In this document: positions 8,999 to 15,883 of the stretch, piece by piece
Numbering within the stretch: position 1 is the stretch's first letter
Layout of the letters: the number at the start of each line of letters is the position of its first letter
Source of the DNA: Flavobacterium psychrophilum
Lineage (GTDB): Bacteria; Bacteroidota; Bacteroidia; Flavobacteriales; Flavobacteriaceae
Direction of reading: 5' to 3'
Assembly (NCBI GenBank): GCA_022730285.1
Contig: DZCQ01000016.1
Span: 1 to 29,169 of the forward strand
DNA: 29,169 nucleotides
Program-made: the position numbers and the translations under genes
The notes under the pieces: generated by a model
The model's database searches: none
The model's input: only the letters and a program-made list of their open reading frames with translations
Told to the model about the DNA's origin: nothing

Positions 8999-9958
8999 TT
9001 ATTTTTTATTTAAAAGCGGTAATAAGAAAAAAGAAATTGCTCCTGTAACTATTATCAATACTGTTTGTGAAGTCCATGTAAGCCAACCAAATGCTGTTCC
9101 AGCAGTATCTGAAATTCCGTAAAGTGAAAATATTTGTGCCACTAGTAGTGGATATACTCCAAAGCCACTATTGGTAAATCCTATTGCTAAAGTGCCAAAA
9201 ATAAATGCAATTACTACGGCACCAAAATTAATATTACTGGTTTCTTTCAGTGCAAATATGGTTACATAAAACATAGCAATATAAGTGAACCAAATAAAGA
9301 TGGAGTGGAATATAAAAGGCCATTTATTGTCCATTTTTAAAATACTAGTCATTCCTTCTACAAGTCCTGCTAATTTTTGTTTAATTAGGAGGATTATTTT
9401 TAGTTTTGAGTAAATCCAAATCAACAGAAATACTATGAACAAAACGACACCTACAATGGCAATTATAAATAATTTTTCTAAAGGAATTTTAGTAACAATA
9501 TAGTTTTTTAGCACTTTGTATTGTAATAAAAATCCAGTTATTACAAATAATAAAAATATAACGGTATCTACAACTCTCTCTGCTACAATTGTGCCAAATC
9601 CTTTGTCAAAAGGCATTTTTTCGTATTCCTTAAGTACTAAAGCTCTAGAAAATTCTCCCGAACGGGGAATGGTTAAATTCATAAAGTAGCCTATGCACAC
9701 TGCCATTAAATTGTTGTAAAAATGGGTACGATAGCCTAGATATTCTATCATATACTTCCATCTATATGCTCTGGAAATAAACCCTAAAATAGCAATGAAT
9801 AAAGAGAGGTAAACATAAAAGTAATTAGCGTTTTTAAAATAGCCCTTTATTTCTTGTAATTGTGTGGGGGTAAATTCTTGGTATTTATAATATATGAGAT
9901 AAATCCCTAAAAGTAGAGGAAGTATAATGGAGAGTATTTTCCCTGTTTTTTTTTTCAA
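8999..9958 (-). CDS. Flippase-like membrane protein, LPG synthase transmembrane domain family
   Basis: This 319-residue integral membrane protein belongs to the lysylphosphatidylglycerol synthase transmembrane (UPF0104, YbhN-like) family. It has about seven or eight hydrophobic segments and the typical conserved patch IPRSGEFSRALVL, followed by GFGTIVAERVVD. The C-terminal aminoacyl-transferase domain of true MprF is absent, so it is unlikely to modify lipids itself; family members of this size are usually regarded as lipid flippases or of unknown substrate. The frame has no ATG before residue ~70. The only plausible start is TTG at 9956-9958, one base after the panD stop, so translation probably depends on panD. 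The adjoining panC and panD are metabolically unrelated, so the context gives no clue to its substrate. Confidence 0.85.
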   Translation of the reverse strand: MKKKTGKILSIILPLLLGIYLIYYKYQEFTPTQLQEIKGYFKNANYFYVYLSLFIAILGFISRAYRWKYMIEYLGYRTHFYNNLMAVCIGYFMNLTIPRSGEFSRALVLKEYEKMPFDKGFGTIVAERVVDTVIFLLFVITGFLLQYKVLKNYIVTKIPLEKLFIIAIVGVVLFIVFLLIWIYSKLKIILLIKQKLAGLVEGMTSILKMDNKWPFIFHSIFIWFTYIAMFYVTIFALKETSNINFGAVVIAFIFGTLAIGFTNSGFGVYPLLVAQIFSLYGISDTAGTAFGWLTWTSQTVLIIVTGAISFFLLPLLNKK

Positions 9959-9959
9959 A

Positions 9960-10313
9960 CTATAATTTTAAAGAGTTTGTTTTTTCGTCAGGAAAAATAA
10001 GCCATGGCTTAAAATTTTTTGCGACTTCAAAATCCATCCGTGCATAAGACATAATAATAATAATATCTCCTTTGTGAACTTTCCTAGCAGCAGGGCCATT
10101 AAGGGTTATTTCGCCCGAATTTTTTGCACCTTTTATTGCATACGTTTCAAACCGTTCGCCATTATTAATATTTACTATATTAACTTTTTCGCCCTCAATA
10201 ATGTTAGATGCTTCCAACAACACTTCGTCTATGGTAATACTCCCTATGTAATTTAAATCGGCACCAGTTACCGTTACTCGATGTATTTTTGATTTTACTA
10301 CTTCAATTTGCAT
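9960..10313 (-). CDS. panD: Aspartate 1-decarboxylase
   Basis: PanD decarboxylates L-aspartate to beta-alanine, which PanC joins to pantoate to make pantothenate for coenzyme A. The protein is 117 residues. It is made as a proenzyme that cleaves itself between G24 and S25 (YIGSITID), turning the serine into the pyruvoyl cofactor; this matches the known E. coli site. Other conserved parts are [10 protein letters not shown] around 50-59 and [13 protein letters not shown] near 71-83. It follows panC by 13 bases on the same strand, and the next gene starts one base after its stop. No defect is seen. Confidence 0.97.
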   Translation of the reverse strand: MQIEVVKSKIHRVTVTGADLNYIGSITIDEVLLEASNIIEGEKVNIVNINNGERFETYAIKGAKNSGEITLNGPAARKVHKGDIIIIMSYARMDFEVAKNFKPWLIFPDEKTNSLKL

Positions 10314-10326
10314 GGTACAAAAATAA

Positions 10327-11175
10327 CTATTTTAATGAAATGTTATCTATTAATCTGATATTATTTATGAATACAGCTATAAAAGCACGATAGTTGGTAT
10401 TGTTGTTTTTTCGCTGGCATATTTGCAGAGAGGTTTCATTGGCAATTTCAAAATATTCTAATTCAAATTCTGTTTCATTTGCAAAAGAATCTTGCACCCA
10501 TTTTGTTACCTGCAATGCACTTTTGTGTTTAAAAAGTTCTTTTGCTTGCACTAAAATTTTGTATATAAACGCTGCTTTCTCTCTTTCATTTTTTTGTAAA
10601 CGTTCATTTCTAGAGCTCATTGCGAGTCCATTTTTTTCTCTATATATTGGACAAGGAACTATTTGTACTGGCATTTTGTTAAGCAAAACTAGTTTTTTAA
10701 TTATTGCAAGTTGCTGGTAATCTTTTTCGCCAAAATATGCCCGTGTTGGTTGTACTATTTCAAATAATTTTTTAACAATTGTGCCCACACCGTTAAAATG
10801 TCCAGGACGATGCTTTCCTTCCATTACCATCTCTAATCCGTCATAGTTAAAATCCTGAGAAATTGTGTTTTCCTTGTAAATATCTTCTATTGTTGGAGCA
10901 TAAACAAGAATCTTTTTGTCTAAACTTTCAATTATTTTAAGGTCGGATTCTAAGTTTCTTGGATATTTTTTTAGATCTTCTAAATTGTTAAATTGTGTTG
11001 GATTCACAAAAATGCTTACCACAGTAGTATGGTTGTTTTTTAAAGATTCTTCCATTAAAGATAGGTGTCCTGCATGCAATGCTCCCATAGTTGGGACAAA
11101 TCCAATGGTCTTGTTTTTATCTAAAAGCGTTGTAATGTAAGCTTTAAGTTCTACTTGTTTGTCAAAAATAGTCAT
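10327..11175 (-). CDS. panC: Pantothenate synthetase (pantoate-beta-alanine ligase)
   Basis: PanC uses ATP to condense D-pantoate with beta-alanine, giving pantothenate. The 282 residues match the family length. The nucleotide-binding HIGH-like motif is HAGH at 34-37 in [23 protein letters not shown] and the KMSKS-like AMSSRN are both intact. I start it at the ATG at 11173-11175. The frame runs on to a TTG at 11202, but those nine extra residues overlap the promoter box on this strand and do not fit the usual N-terminus. It is the first gene of a minus-strand series with panD, a flippase-like protein, a hydrolase-fold protein, radA and a small secreted protein. Confidence 0.97.
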   Translation of the reverse strand: MTIFDKQVELKAYITTLLDKNKTIGFVPTMGALHAGHLSLMEESLKNNHTTVVSIFVNPTQFNNLEDLKKYPRNLESDLKIIESLDKKILVYAPTIEDIYKENTISQDFNYDGLEMVMEGKHRPGHFNGVGTIVKKLFEIVQPTRAYFGEKDYQQLAIIKKLVLLNKMPVQIVPCPIYREKNGLAMSSRNERLQKNEREKAAFIYKILVQAKELFKHKSALQVTKWVQDSFANETEFELEYFEIANETSLQICQRKNNNTNYRAFIAVFINNIRLIDNISLK

Positions 11176-11198
11176 GTTTAAAAACATTAAAATTCTAT

Positions 11199-11207
11199 GC
11201 AAAATTA
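11199..11207 (-). promoter_or_regulatory. Bacteroidota -7 promoter box for panC operon
   Basis: Read on the minus strand this is TAATTTTGC, a full match to TAnnTTTG, ending 23 bases before the panC ATG. It is the same distance from the start codon as the dnaE box. A -33 element is not obvious. Confidence 0.5.
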
Positions 11208-11238
11208 CTATTTTACTTACTATTTACATAAATTTTTG

Positions 11239-11247
11239 TAATTTTGC
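11239..11247 (+). promoter_or_regulatory. Bacteroidota -7 promoter box for the 11284-15610 operon
   Basis: TAATTTTGC on the plus strand matches TAnnTTTG, 36 bases before the ATG at 11284. The same nine-base box occurs on the opposite strand at 11199-11207, so the two operons are transcribed divergently from a gap of 108 bases. Confidence 0.5.
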
Positions 11248-11283
11248 AGTAAATATATATCACAAACAAAATAAATACAGAGA

Positions 11284-12096
11284 ATGGAAGATAAAAGAAT
11301 TTTGTATGTGTCATCAGAAGTGATGCCTTATCTAGCTGAAAATGAAGTGTCTTTGATGGCATACGATATACCAAAAATGATTAATGATCAAAATGGGCAA
11401 ATAAGAATTTTTATGCCTCGATATGGAAATATTAATGAAAGAAGACATCAATTACATGAAGTAATTAGACTTTCAGGAATGAATTTGGTGGTAAATGATG
11501 TAGATATGCCATTAATTATCAAAGTTGCTTCTATACCAAAAGAAAGAATTCAGGTTTATTTTATTGATAATGACGAGTATTTTAGACGAAAAGCTACCTT
11601 TACTGACGAAGAGGGTGTTTTGTTTCCAGATAATGACGAAAGAGCTATTTTTTTTGCAAAAGGAGTTATAGAAACTATAAAGAAATTAAATTGGGTGCCA
11701 GATATTATTCATGTTCAAGGATGGCTGGCTGCAATGCTACCTATATATATGAAGCATTTTTACAAAGACGAAGCACTTTTTGCTAATACAAAAATTGTAA
11801 CATCGGTATTTAAACAATCTTTTGAAGGAAGCTTGGACAAAAAAATGACAGAAAAAGTGCAATTTGATGGCATTCCAAAAGAAGCGATATTGGAGTTAGA
11901 AAATCCAACTTTCGAAAATATTATGATGGCTTCCATTAATCATTCAGATGCAGTTGTAATTGCCTCTCAAAACATTTCTGCAAATTTAACAAAATATATA
12001 GAAGCTTCCGATAAACCTTTTTTATCTTTCGCCCACAAAGATTTGCATACAGAGGCATACACCCAATTTTATAAAAATCAAATTTTAGGTTCATGA
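11284..12096 (+). CDS. Glycogen/starch synthase-like (GT5 N-terminal domain) protein, half length
   Basis: The protein has 270 residues and resembles only the N-terminal Rossmann half of GT5 glycogen synthases: LYVSSEVMPY at the start, IFMPRYGNI near 43-51, YFIDNDEYF near 93-101, and DIIHVQGWLAAMLPIYMK near 141-158. The C-terminal half, which carries most nucleotide-sugar contacts, is missing, although the frame ends normally. The KTGGL ADP-glucose motif that should follow SEV-P is replaced by AENEVSLMAY. It is therefore unlikely to elongate glycogen. Its TGA overlaps the ATG of the DUF4270 gene by four bases (ATGA), so the two are probably made together, with glmS next. From memory, a similar short protein sits next to panC in other Flavobacteriia; its role is unknown to me. 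Confidence 0.8.
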   Translation: MEDKRILYVSSEVMPYLAENEVSLMAYDIPKMINDQNGQIRIFMPRYGNINERRHQLHEVIRLSGMNLVVNDVDMPLIIKVASIPKERIQVYFIDNDEYFRRKATFTDEEGVLFPDNDERAIFFAKGVIETIKKLNWVPDIIHVQGWLAAMLPIYMKHFYKDEALFANTKIVTSVFKQSFEGSLDKKMTEKVQFDGIPKEAILELENPTFENIMMASINHSDAVVIASQNISANLTKYIEASDKPFLSFAHKDLHTEAYTQFYKNQILGS

Positions 12097-13754
12097 TAAA
12101 TACCACTTTTTTAAAAAAAATAACCACAATTTTTATTTTATTTCTAGTAATATCTTGCGATAAAGATTACAACACGTTAGGCTCTGATGTAGTTGGTGCA
12201 GAGAATTTTACCACTACTGCACATCAATATAAAGTTAAAGCTTATAACCAAAAATTGTCAGCAGTACAAACTAATAATTTGCCTCTAAATCAATTAGGCG
12301 TTCTGGTAAACGACAATGCGGTTTTAGGATCTACGGTTTCTAATTTTGTAACACAACTATCCCTTGGAACTTCTGTTTCTTACACAGCTGGTTCTTTAAA
12401 TTTTACAAATAATATTGTAATTGATAGTGTGGTGCTAACGGTTCCTTATTTTAATACACTACAATCTACTAACTCAGACGGGAGAGGAATTTATAGATTA
12501 GATTCTATTTATAATAAAAATATAACCACAGATTATGCACCTATTGACTTGAAAGTTTTTAGAAATGGAGAATATTTACCAGATTTTGATGGTTCATTAC
12601 CTAAAAAACAGTATTCTAACGAAGATGCAAAGTTTAACAGTGCAATTGCAAGTTCAACATTAAATAATGATGCAAATACTTCCGAAAATAGTCTTTTCGT
12701 ACCCGATAATCGGGAATATACAGTATTCAAAGTAACAGACAATGCGGTTGTTATTCCAAAAGTAGTAGAGTCTAGATCCACTCCAAGAATGCGTTTGCAT
12801 TTAGACAAAAATTATTTTGAAACCGAAATAATTGATAAGGTTAAAAGCCAAACAACCGCAGGAGATTTCGTGAATAACAATGCTTTTAAAAACTATTTTA
12901 GAGGATTGTATTTTCAAACAACACAAGTAAATGCAGGAACAGGATTGTCTATGAGTTTGGATTTTTCAAAAGGAGATGTAACCGTTTATTACACACAAGA
13001 CAAAGAAAATTCTAGTCCGGTTACCAGAGAAATGCGTTCGTTTGTGTTAAATATGTCTAAAAATACTGCCAATACATTCACTAATACTAATTCTTCTACT
13101 TACGACACAGCAGTTAACAACACAACAGGATATATAAATGGTGTAGATAGACTTTTCTTAAAAGGAGGACAAGGTTCTCTAGCCTTTATTCAAATTTTTG
13201 ACGATGCAGAGCTAAATGCCCTAAAAGCAAAAAACATTCTAATAAATGATGCTTCTCTTGTTTTTACAGTAGATAATTCCTATATAACAAGCAGTTATAA
13301 AAAACCACAAAGAGTGTATCTTTATAATGCTAATAATAATGCTCTTTTAGCCGATTATTATTTTGATGGAAGTTATAATTCTACAAATTCAAAATTAAAT
13401 AAATATATTTATGGCGGAATTTTAGAAAAAAACACTCTTACAAATACGGATAAATATACCATAAAAATAACAGAACATGTTAAAAATATTCTTTCCGAAT
13501 CAGGAAGTAATTCCAGAAACGTAAGATTAGCATTAGTTGTTACCGAAGACATTAATAACTACACTATTGGGGCATTAAATCCAGCAATTGTAGCTCCTTT
13601 AGATACAGATTTGACCAAAACAATAGAATTTGTGCCAAATGGTTCTATCATGAATCCACTTGGAACTGTTTTATTTGGAAGCAATTTGCTCCCAGGAGAT
13701 GCTAATTACAATAATAGAGTGAAATTTGAAATATATTATACAGAACCTAAATAA
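12093..13754 (+). CDS. DUF4270 domain lipoprotein
   Basis: The protein has 553 residues and begins with a lipoprotein signal peptide ending in VISC, so Cys22 is the likely lipid anchor. CDKD follows, with a lysine and acidic residues after the cysteine, which resembles the Bacteroidota surface-export signal, though less exactly than in the lipoprotein at 18779. The body is beta-rich and full of Asn, Thr and Ser, with a start (DYNTLGSDVVG) that I recognise from the DUF4270 family, whose function is not established. It overlaps the preceding gene by four bases and precedes glmS by eight, so all three probably share an mRNA. An envelope role is an inference from the signal peptide and glmS. Confidence 0.85.
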   Translation: MINTTFLKKITTIFILFLVISCDKDYNTLGSDVVGAENFTTTAHQYKVKAYNQKLSAVQTNNLPLNQLGVLVNDNAVLGSTVSNFVTQLSLGTSVSYTAGSLNFTNNIVIDSVVLTVPYFNTLQSTNSDGRGIYRLDSIYNKNITTDYAPIDLKVFRNGEYLPDFDGSLPKKQYSNEDAKFNSAIASSTLNNDANTSENSLFVPDNREYTVFKVTDNAVVIPKVVESRSTPRMRLHLDKNYFETEIIDKVKSQTTAGDFVNNNAFKNYFRGLYFQTTQVNAGTGLSMSLDFSKGDVTVYYTQDKENSSPVTREMRSFVLNMSKNTANTFTNTNSSTYDTAVNNTTGYINGVDRLFLKGGQGSLAFIQIFDDAELNALKAKNILINDASLVFTVDNSYITSSYKKPQRVYLYNANNNALLADYYFDGSYNSTNSKLNKYIYGGILEKNTLTNTDKYTIKITEHVKNILSESGSNSRNVRLALVVTEDINNYTIGALNPAIVAPLDTDLTKTIEFVPNGSIMNPLGTVLFGSNLLPGDANYNNRVKFEIYYTEPK

Positions 13755-13762
13755 TAAAGTGT

Positions 13763-15610
13763 ATGTGTGGAATTGTTGGTTATATTGGTCATAGAGAAGC
13801 TTATCCTATTATAATTAAAGGATTAAAAAGGCTCGAATATCGCGGATACGATAGTGCAGGTGTGGTTCTTTATGATGGAGAATCTCTTAAACTATCCAAA
13901 ACCAAAGGGAAAGTCTCTGATTTAGAATTAAAATCAACAAACGAAATTACTACTAATGGGAATATAGGAATGGGGCATACAAGATGGGCAACACATGGTG
14001 TTCCTAACGATGTAAATTCACACCCTCATTTATCAAATTCTGAAAATATTTCTATCATACACAACGGAATTATAGAAAATTACGATTCCTTAAAACAAGA
14101 ATTAATTAAGCGAGGTTATACTTTTAAATCGGATACAGATACCGAAGTGCTTGTTAATTTAATTGAAGATGTTCAAAAAACACACCAACTTAAAATAGGA
14201 AAAGCGGTGCAAATAGCATTGCAACAAGTAGTTGGTGCTTATGCGATTTGTGTTTTTGACCAAAAAAATCCAAATGAAATAATTGTTGCTAGACTAGGTA
14301 GTCCACTTGCAATTGGAATTGGGAAAGACGAATTTTTTATAGCCTCAGATGCAACTCCATTTATTGAATACACATCAAATGCAATTTATTTGGAAGATGA
14401 AGAAATGGCAATAGTTAGATTGCACAAACCTTTAAAAATTCGTAAAATAAAAGATGATTCTCTTGTAGATCCATACGTTCAAGAACTTCAATTAAATTTG
14501 GAACAAATAGAAAAAGGTGGCTATGAGCATTTTATGATGAAAGAAATTTATGAACAACCCCTAGTTATCAAAGATACATACAGAGGTCGATTAAATGCAA
14601 ACGAGGGAATTATCAAGATGGCAGGCATTGAAGATAATTTAGAAAAATTTCTTAATGCCAAAAGAATTCTAGTTGTAGCATGTGGCACATCATGGCATGC
14701 AGGATTAGTTGCGGAGTATATTTTTGAGGAATTTGCTAGAATACCAGTAGAGGTAGAATACGCATCAGAATTTAGGTATCGTAATCCAATTATTGGTAAA
14801 GATGATGTGGTTATTGCAATATCCCAATCTGGCGAAACGGCAGATACTCTTGCAGCAATTAAATTAGCCAAAGAAAAAGGAGCTTTTGTTTTTGGAGTTT
14901 GCAATGTAGTTGGATCTTCTATTTCAAGGGAAAGTCATGCAGGAGCTTATACCCATGCAGGGCCAGAAATTGGGGTGGCTTCTACAAAAGCTTTCACCAC
15001 ACAAATTACAGTTTTAGCAATGATTGCATTACGTTTAGCAAAATCTAAAGGGACATTGTCTAATTCAGATTTTCATAGATATTTACAAGAACTAGAAATA
15101 ATACCAGAAAAAGTAACGGAAGTTTTAAAAACAAATTTAAAAGCAAAGGAAATTGCTACTGTTTTTAAAGATGCTACAAACTTTTTATATCTAGGACGTG
15201 GTTATAACTTTCCTGTTGCATTAGAAGGGGCCTTAAAACTTAAAGAAATTTCTTATATTCATGCAGAAGGCTATCCTGCAGCCGAGATGAAACACGGACC
15301 AATTGCCTTAATAGATGAGCAAATGCCAGTAGTTGTGATTGCACCTAAGCAAGGACATTACGATAAAATAGTAAGCAATATCCAAGAAATAAAATCTAGA
15401 AGCGGAAAGATTATTGCGGTGGTAACGCAAGGAGATATACAAGTAAGAGATTTAGCAGATTTTGTGATTGAAATTCCAGATGTTCCAGACGCACTTTCGC
15501 CTTTATTAACAACCGTTCCTTTGCAACTATTGTCTTACCATATTGCAGTTATGAGGGGTTGCAATGTAGATCAGCCCAGAAATTTAGCAAAATCTGTTAC
15601 GGTAGAATAA
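13763..15610 (+). CDS. glmS: Glutamine-fructose-6-phosphate aminotransferase (isomerizing)
   Basis: GlmS makes glucosamine-6-phosphate from fructose-6-phosphate and glutamine, the entry step to UDP-GlcNAc for peptidoglycan and lipopolysaccharide. The 615 residues fit the family (~609). The N-terminal glutaminase domain has the nucleophile Cys2 (MCGIVGYIG), LEYRGYDSAG at 24-33, GHTRWATHG at 71-79 and HNGIIENY near 100-107. Two SIS sugar-isomerase domains follow, with VACGTSWHAG, AISQSGETADT and ASTKAFTTQ, then GRGYNFPVALEGALKLKE and AEMKHGPIALID. The C-terminus PRNLAKSVTVE is typical. It is last in its operon and followed by a terminator. I see no glmS ribozyme; the gap upstream is only eight bases. 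Confidence 0.98.
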   Translation: MCGIVGYIGHREAYPIIIKGLKRLEYRGYDSAGVVLYDGESLKLSKTKGKVSDLELKSTNEITTNGNIGMGHTRWATHGVPNDVNSHPHLSNSENISIIHNGIIENYDSLKQELIKRGYTFKSDTDTEVLVNLIEDVQKTHQLKIGKAVQIALQQVVGAYAICVFDQKNPNEIIVARLGSPLAIGIGKDEFFIASDATPFIEYTSNAIYLEDEEMAIVRLHKPLKIRKIKDDSLVDPYVQELQLNLEQIEKGGYEHFMMKEIYEQPLVIKDTYRGRLNANEGIIKMAGIEDNLEKFLNAKRILVVACGTSWHAGLVAEYIFEEFARIPVEVEYASEFRYRNPIIGKDDVVIAISQSGETADTLAAIKLAKEKGAFVFGVCNVVGSSISRESHAGAYTHAGPEIGVASTKAFTTQITVLAMIALRLAKSKGTLSNSDFHRYLQELEIIPEKVTEVLKTNLKAKEIATVFKDATNFLYLGRGYNFPVALEGALKLKEISYIHAEGYPAAEMKHGPIALIDEQMPVVVIAPKQGHYDKIVSNIQEIKSRSGKIIAVVTQGDIQVRDLADFVIEIPDVPDALSPLLTTVPLQLLSYHIAVMRGCNVDQPRNLAKSVTVE

Positions 15611-15631
15611 ATAATTTAACAACTTTACAAA

Positions 15632-15663
15632 GAAAAAAAGACAAGCTATTTGCTTGTTTTTTT
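15632..15663 (+). terminator. Rho-independent terminator after glmS
   Basis: The stem ACAAGC (15641-15646) pairs with GCTTGT (15652-15657) around a 5-base loop and is followed by a run of T. The A tract before the stem can extend the pairing with the T run. It lies 30 bases after the glmS stop. Confidence 0.8.
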
Positions 15664-15687
15664 ATGAAATAAATTTTTATTTAATAT

Positions 15688-15736
15688 GTATTTTTTTTAT
15701 TAATTAAATAGATAAAAAGTATTTTTTTTGTTAATT
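15688..15736. repeat. Imperfect 18-base direct repeat in the glmS-receptor gap
   Basis: Two copies of GTATTTTTTTTnTTAATT start at 15688 and 15719, 31 bases apart, differing at one position. The surrounding 273-base gap is nearly all A and T, so this may be chance or slippage. I see no confident promoter box for the receptor gene; the nearest is a degenerate TAATTTG at 15848-15854. Confidence 0.4.
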
Positions 15737-15883
15737 TTTATTTATTAATTCATAAATATTGCGTTTTTATTTAACTTACAATACCCTCTTAATGCTTCTT
15801 TATAAATAATTTTTATTGTTATATATAGCTAGTTATTAAAATATTTGTAATTTGGCTCTATAAACCAATAAAAATCTATACGG

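Noticed and set aside
11176..11202. Longer panC starting at a TTG
   Set aside because: It adds nine residues unlike the usual N-terminus and overlaps the -7 box; the ATG at 11173-11175 fits better.
13755..13762. glmS ribozyme upstream of glmS
   Set aside because: Only eight bases separate it from the preceding gene; there is no room for the ribozyme.
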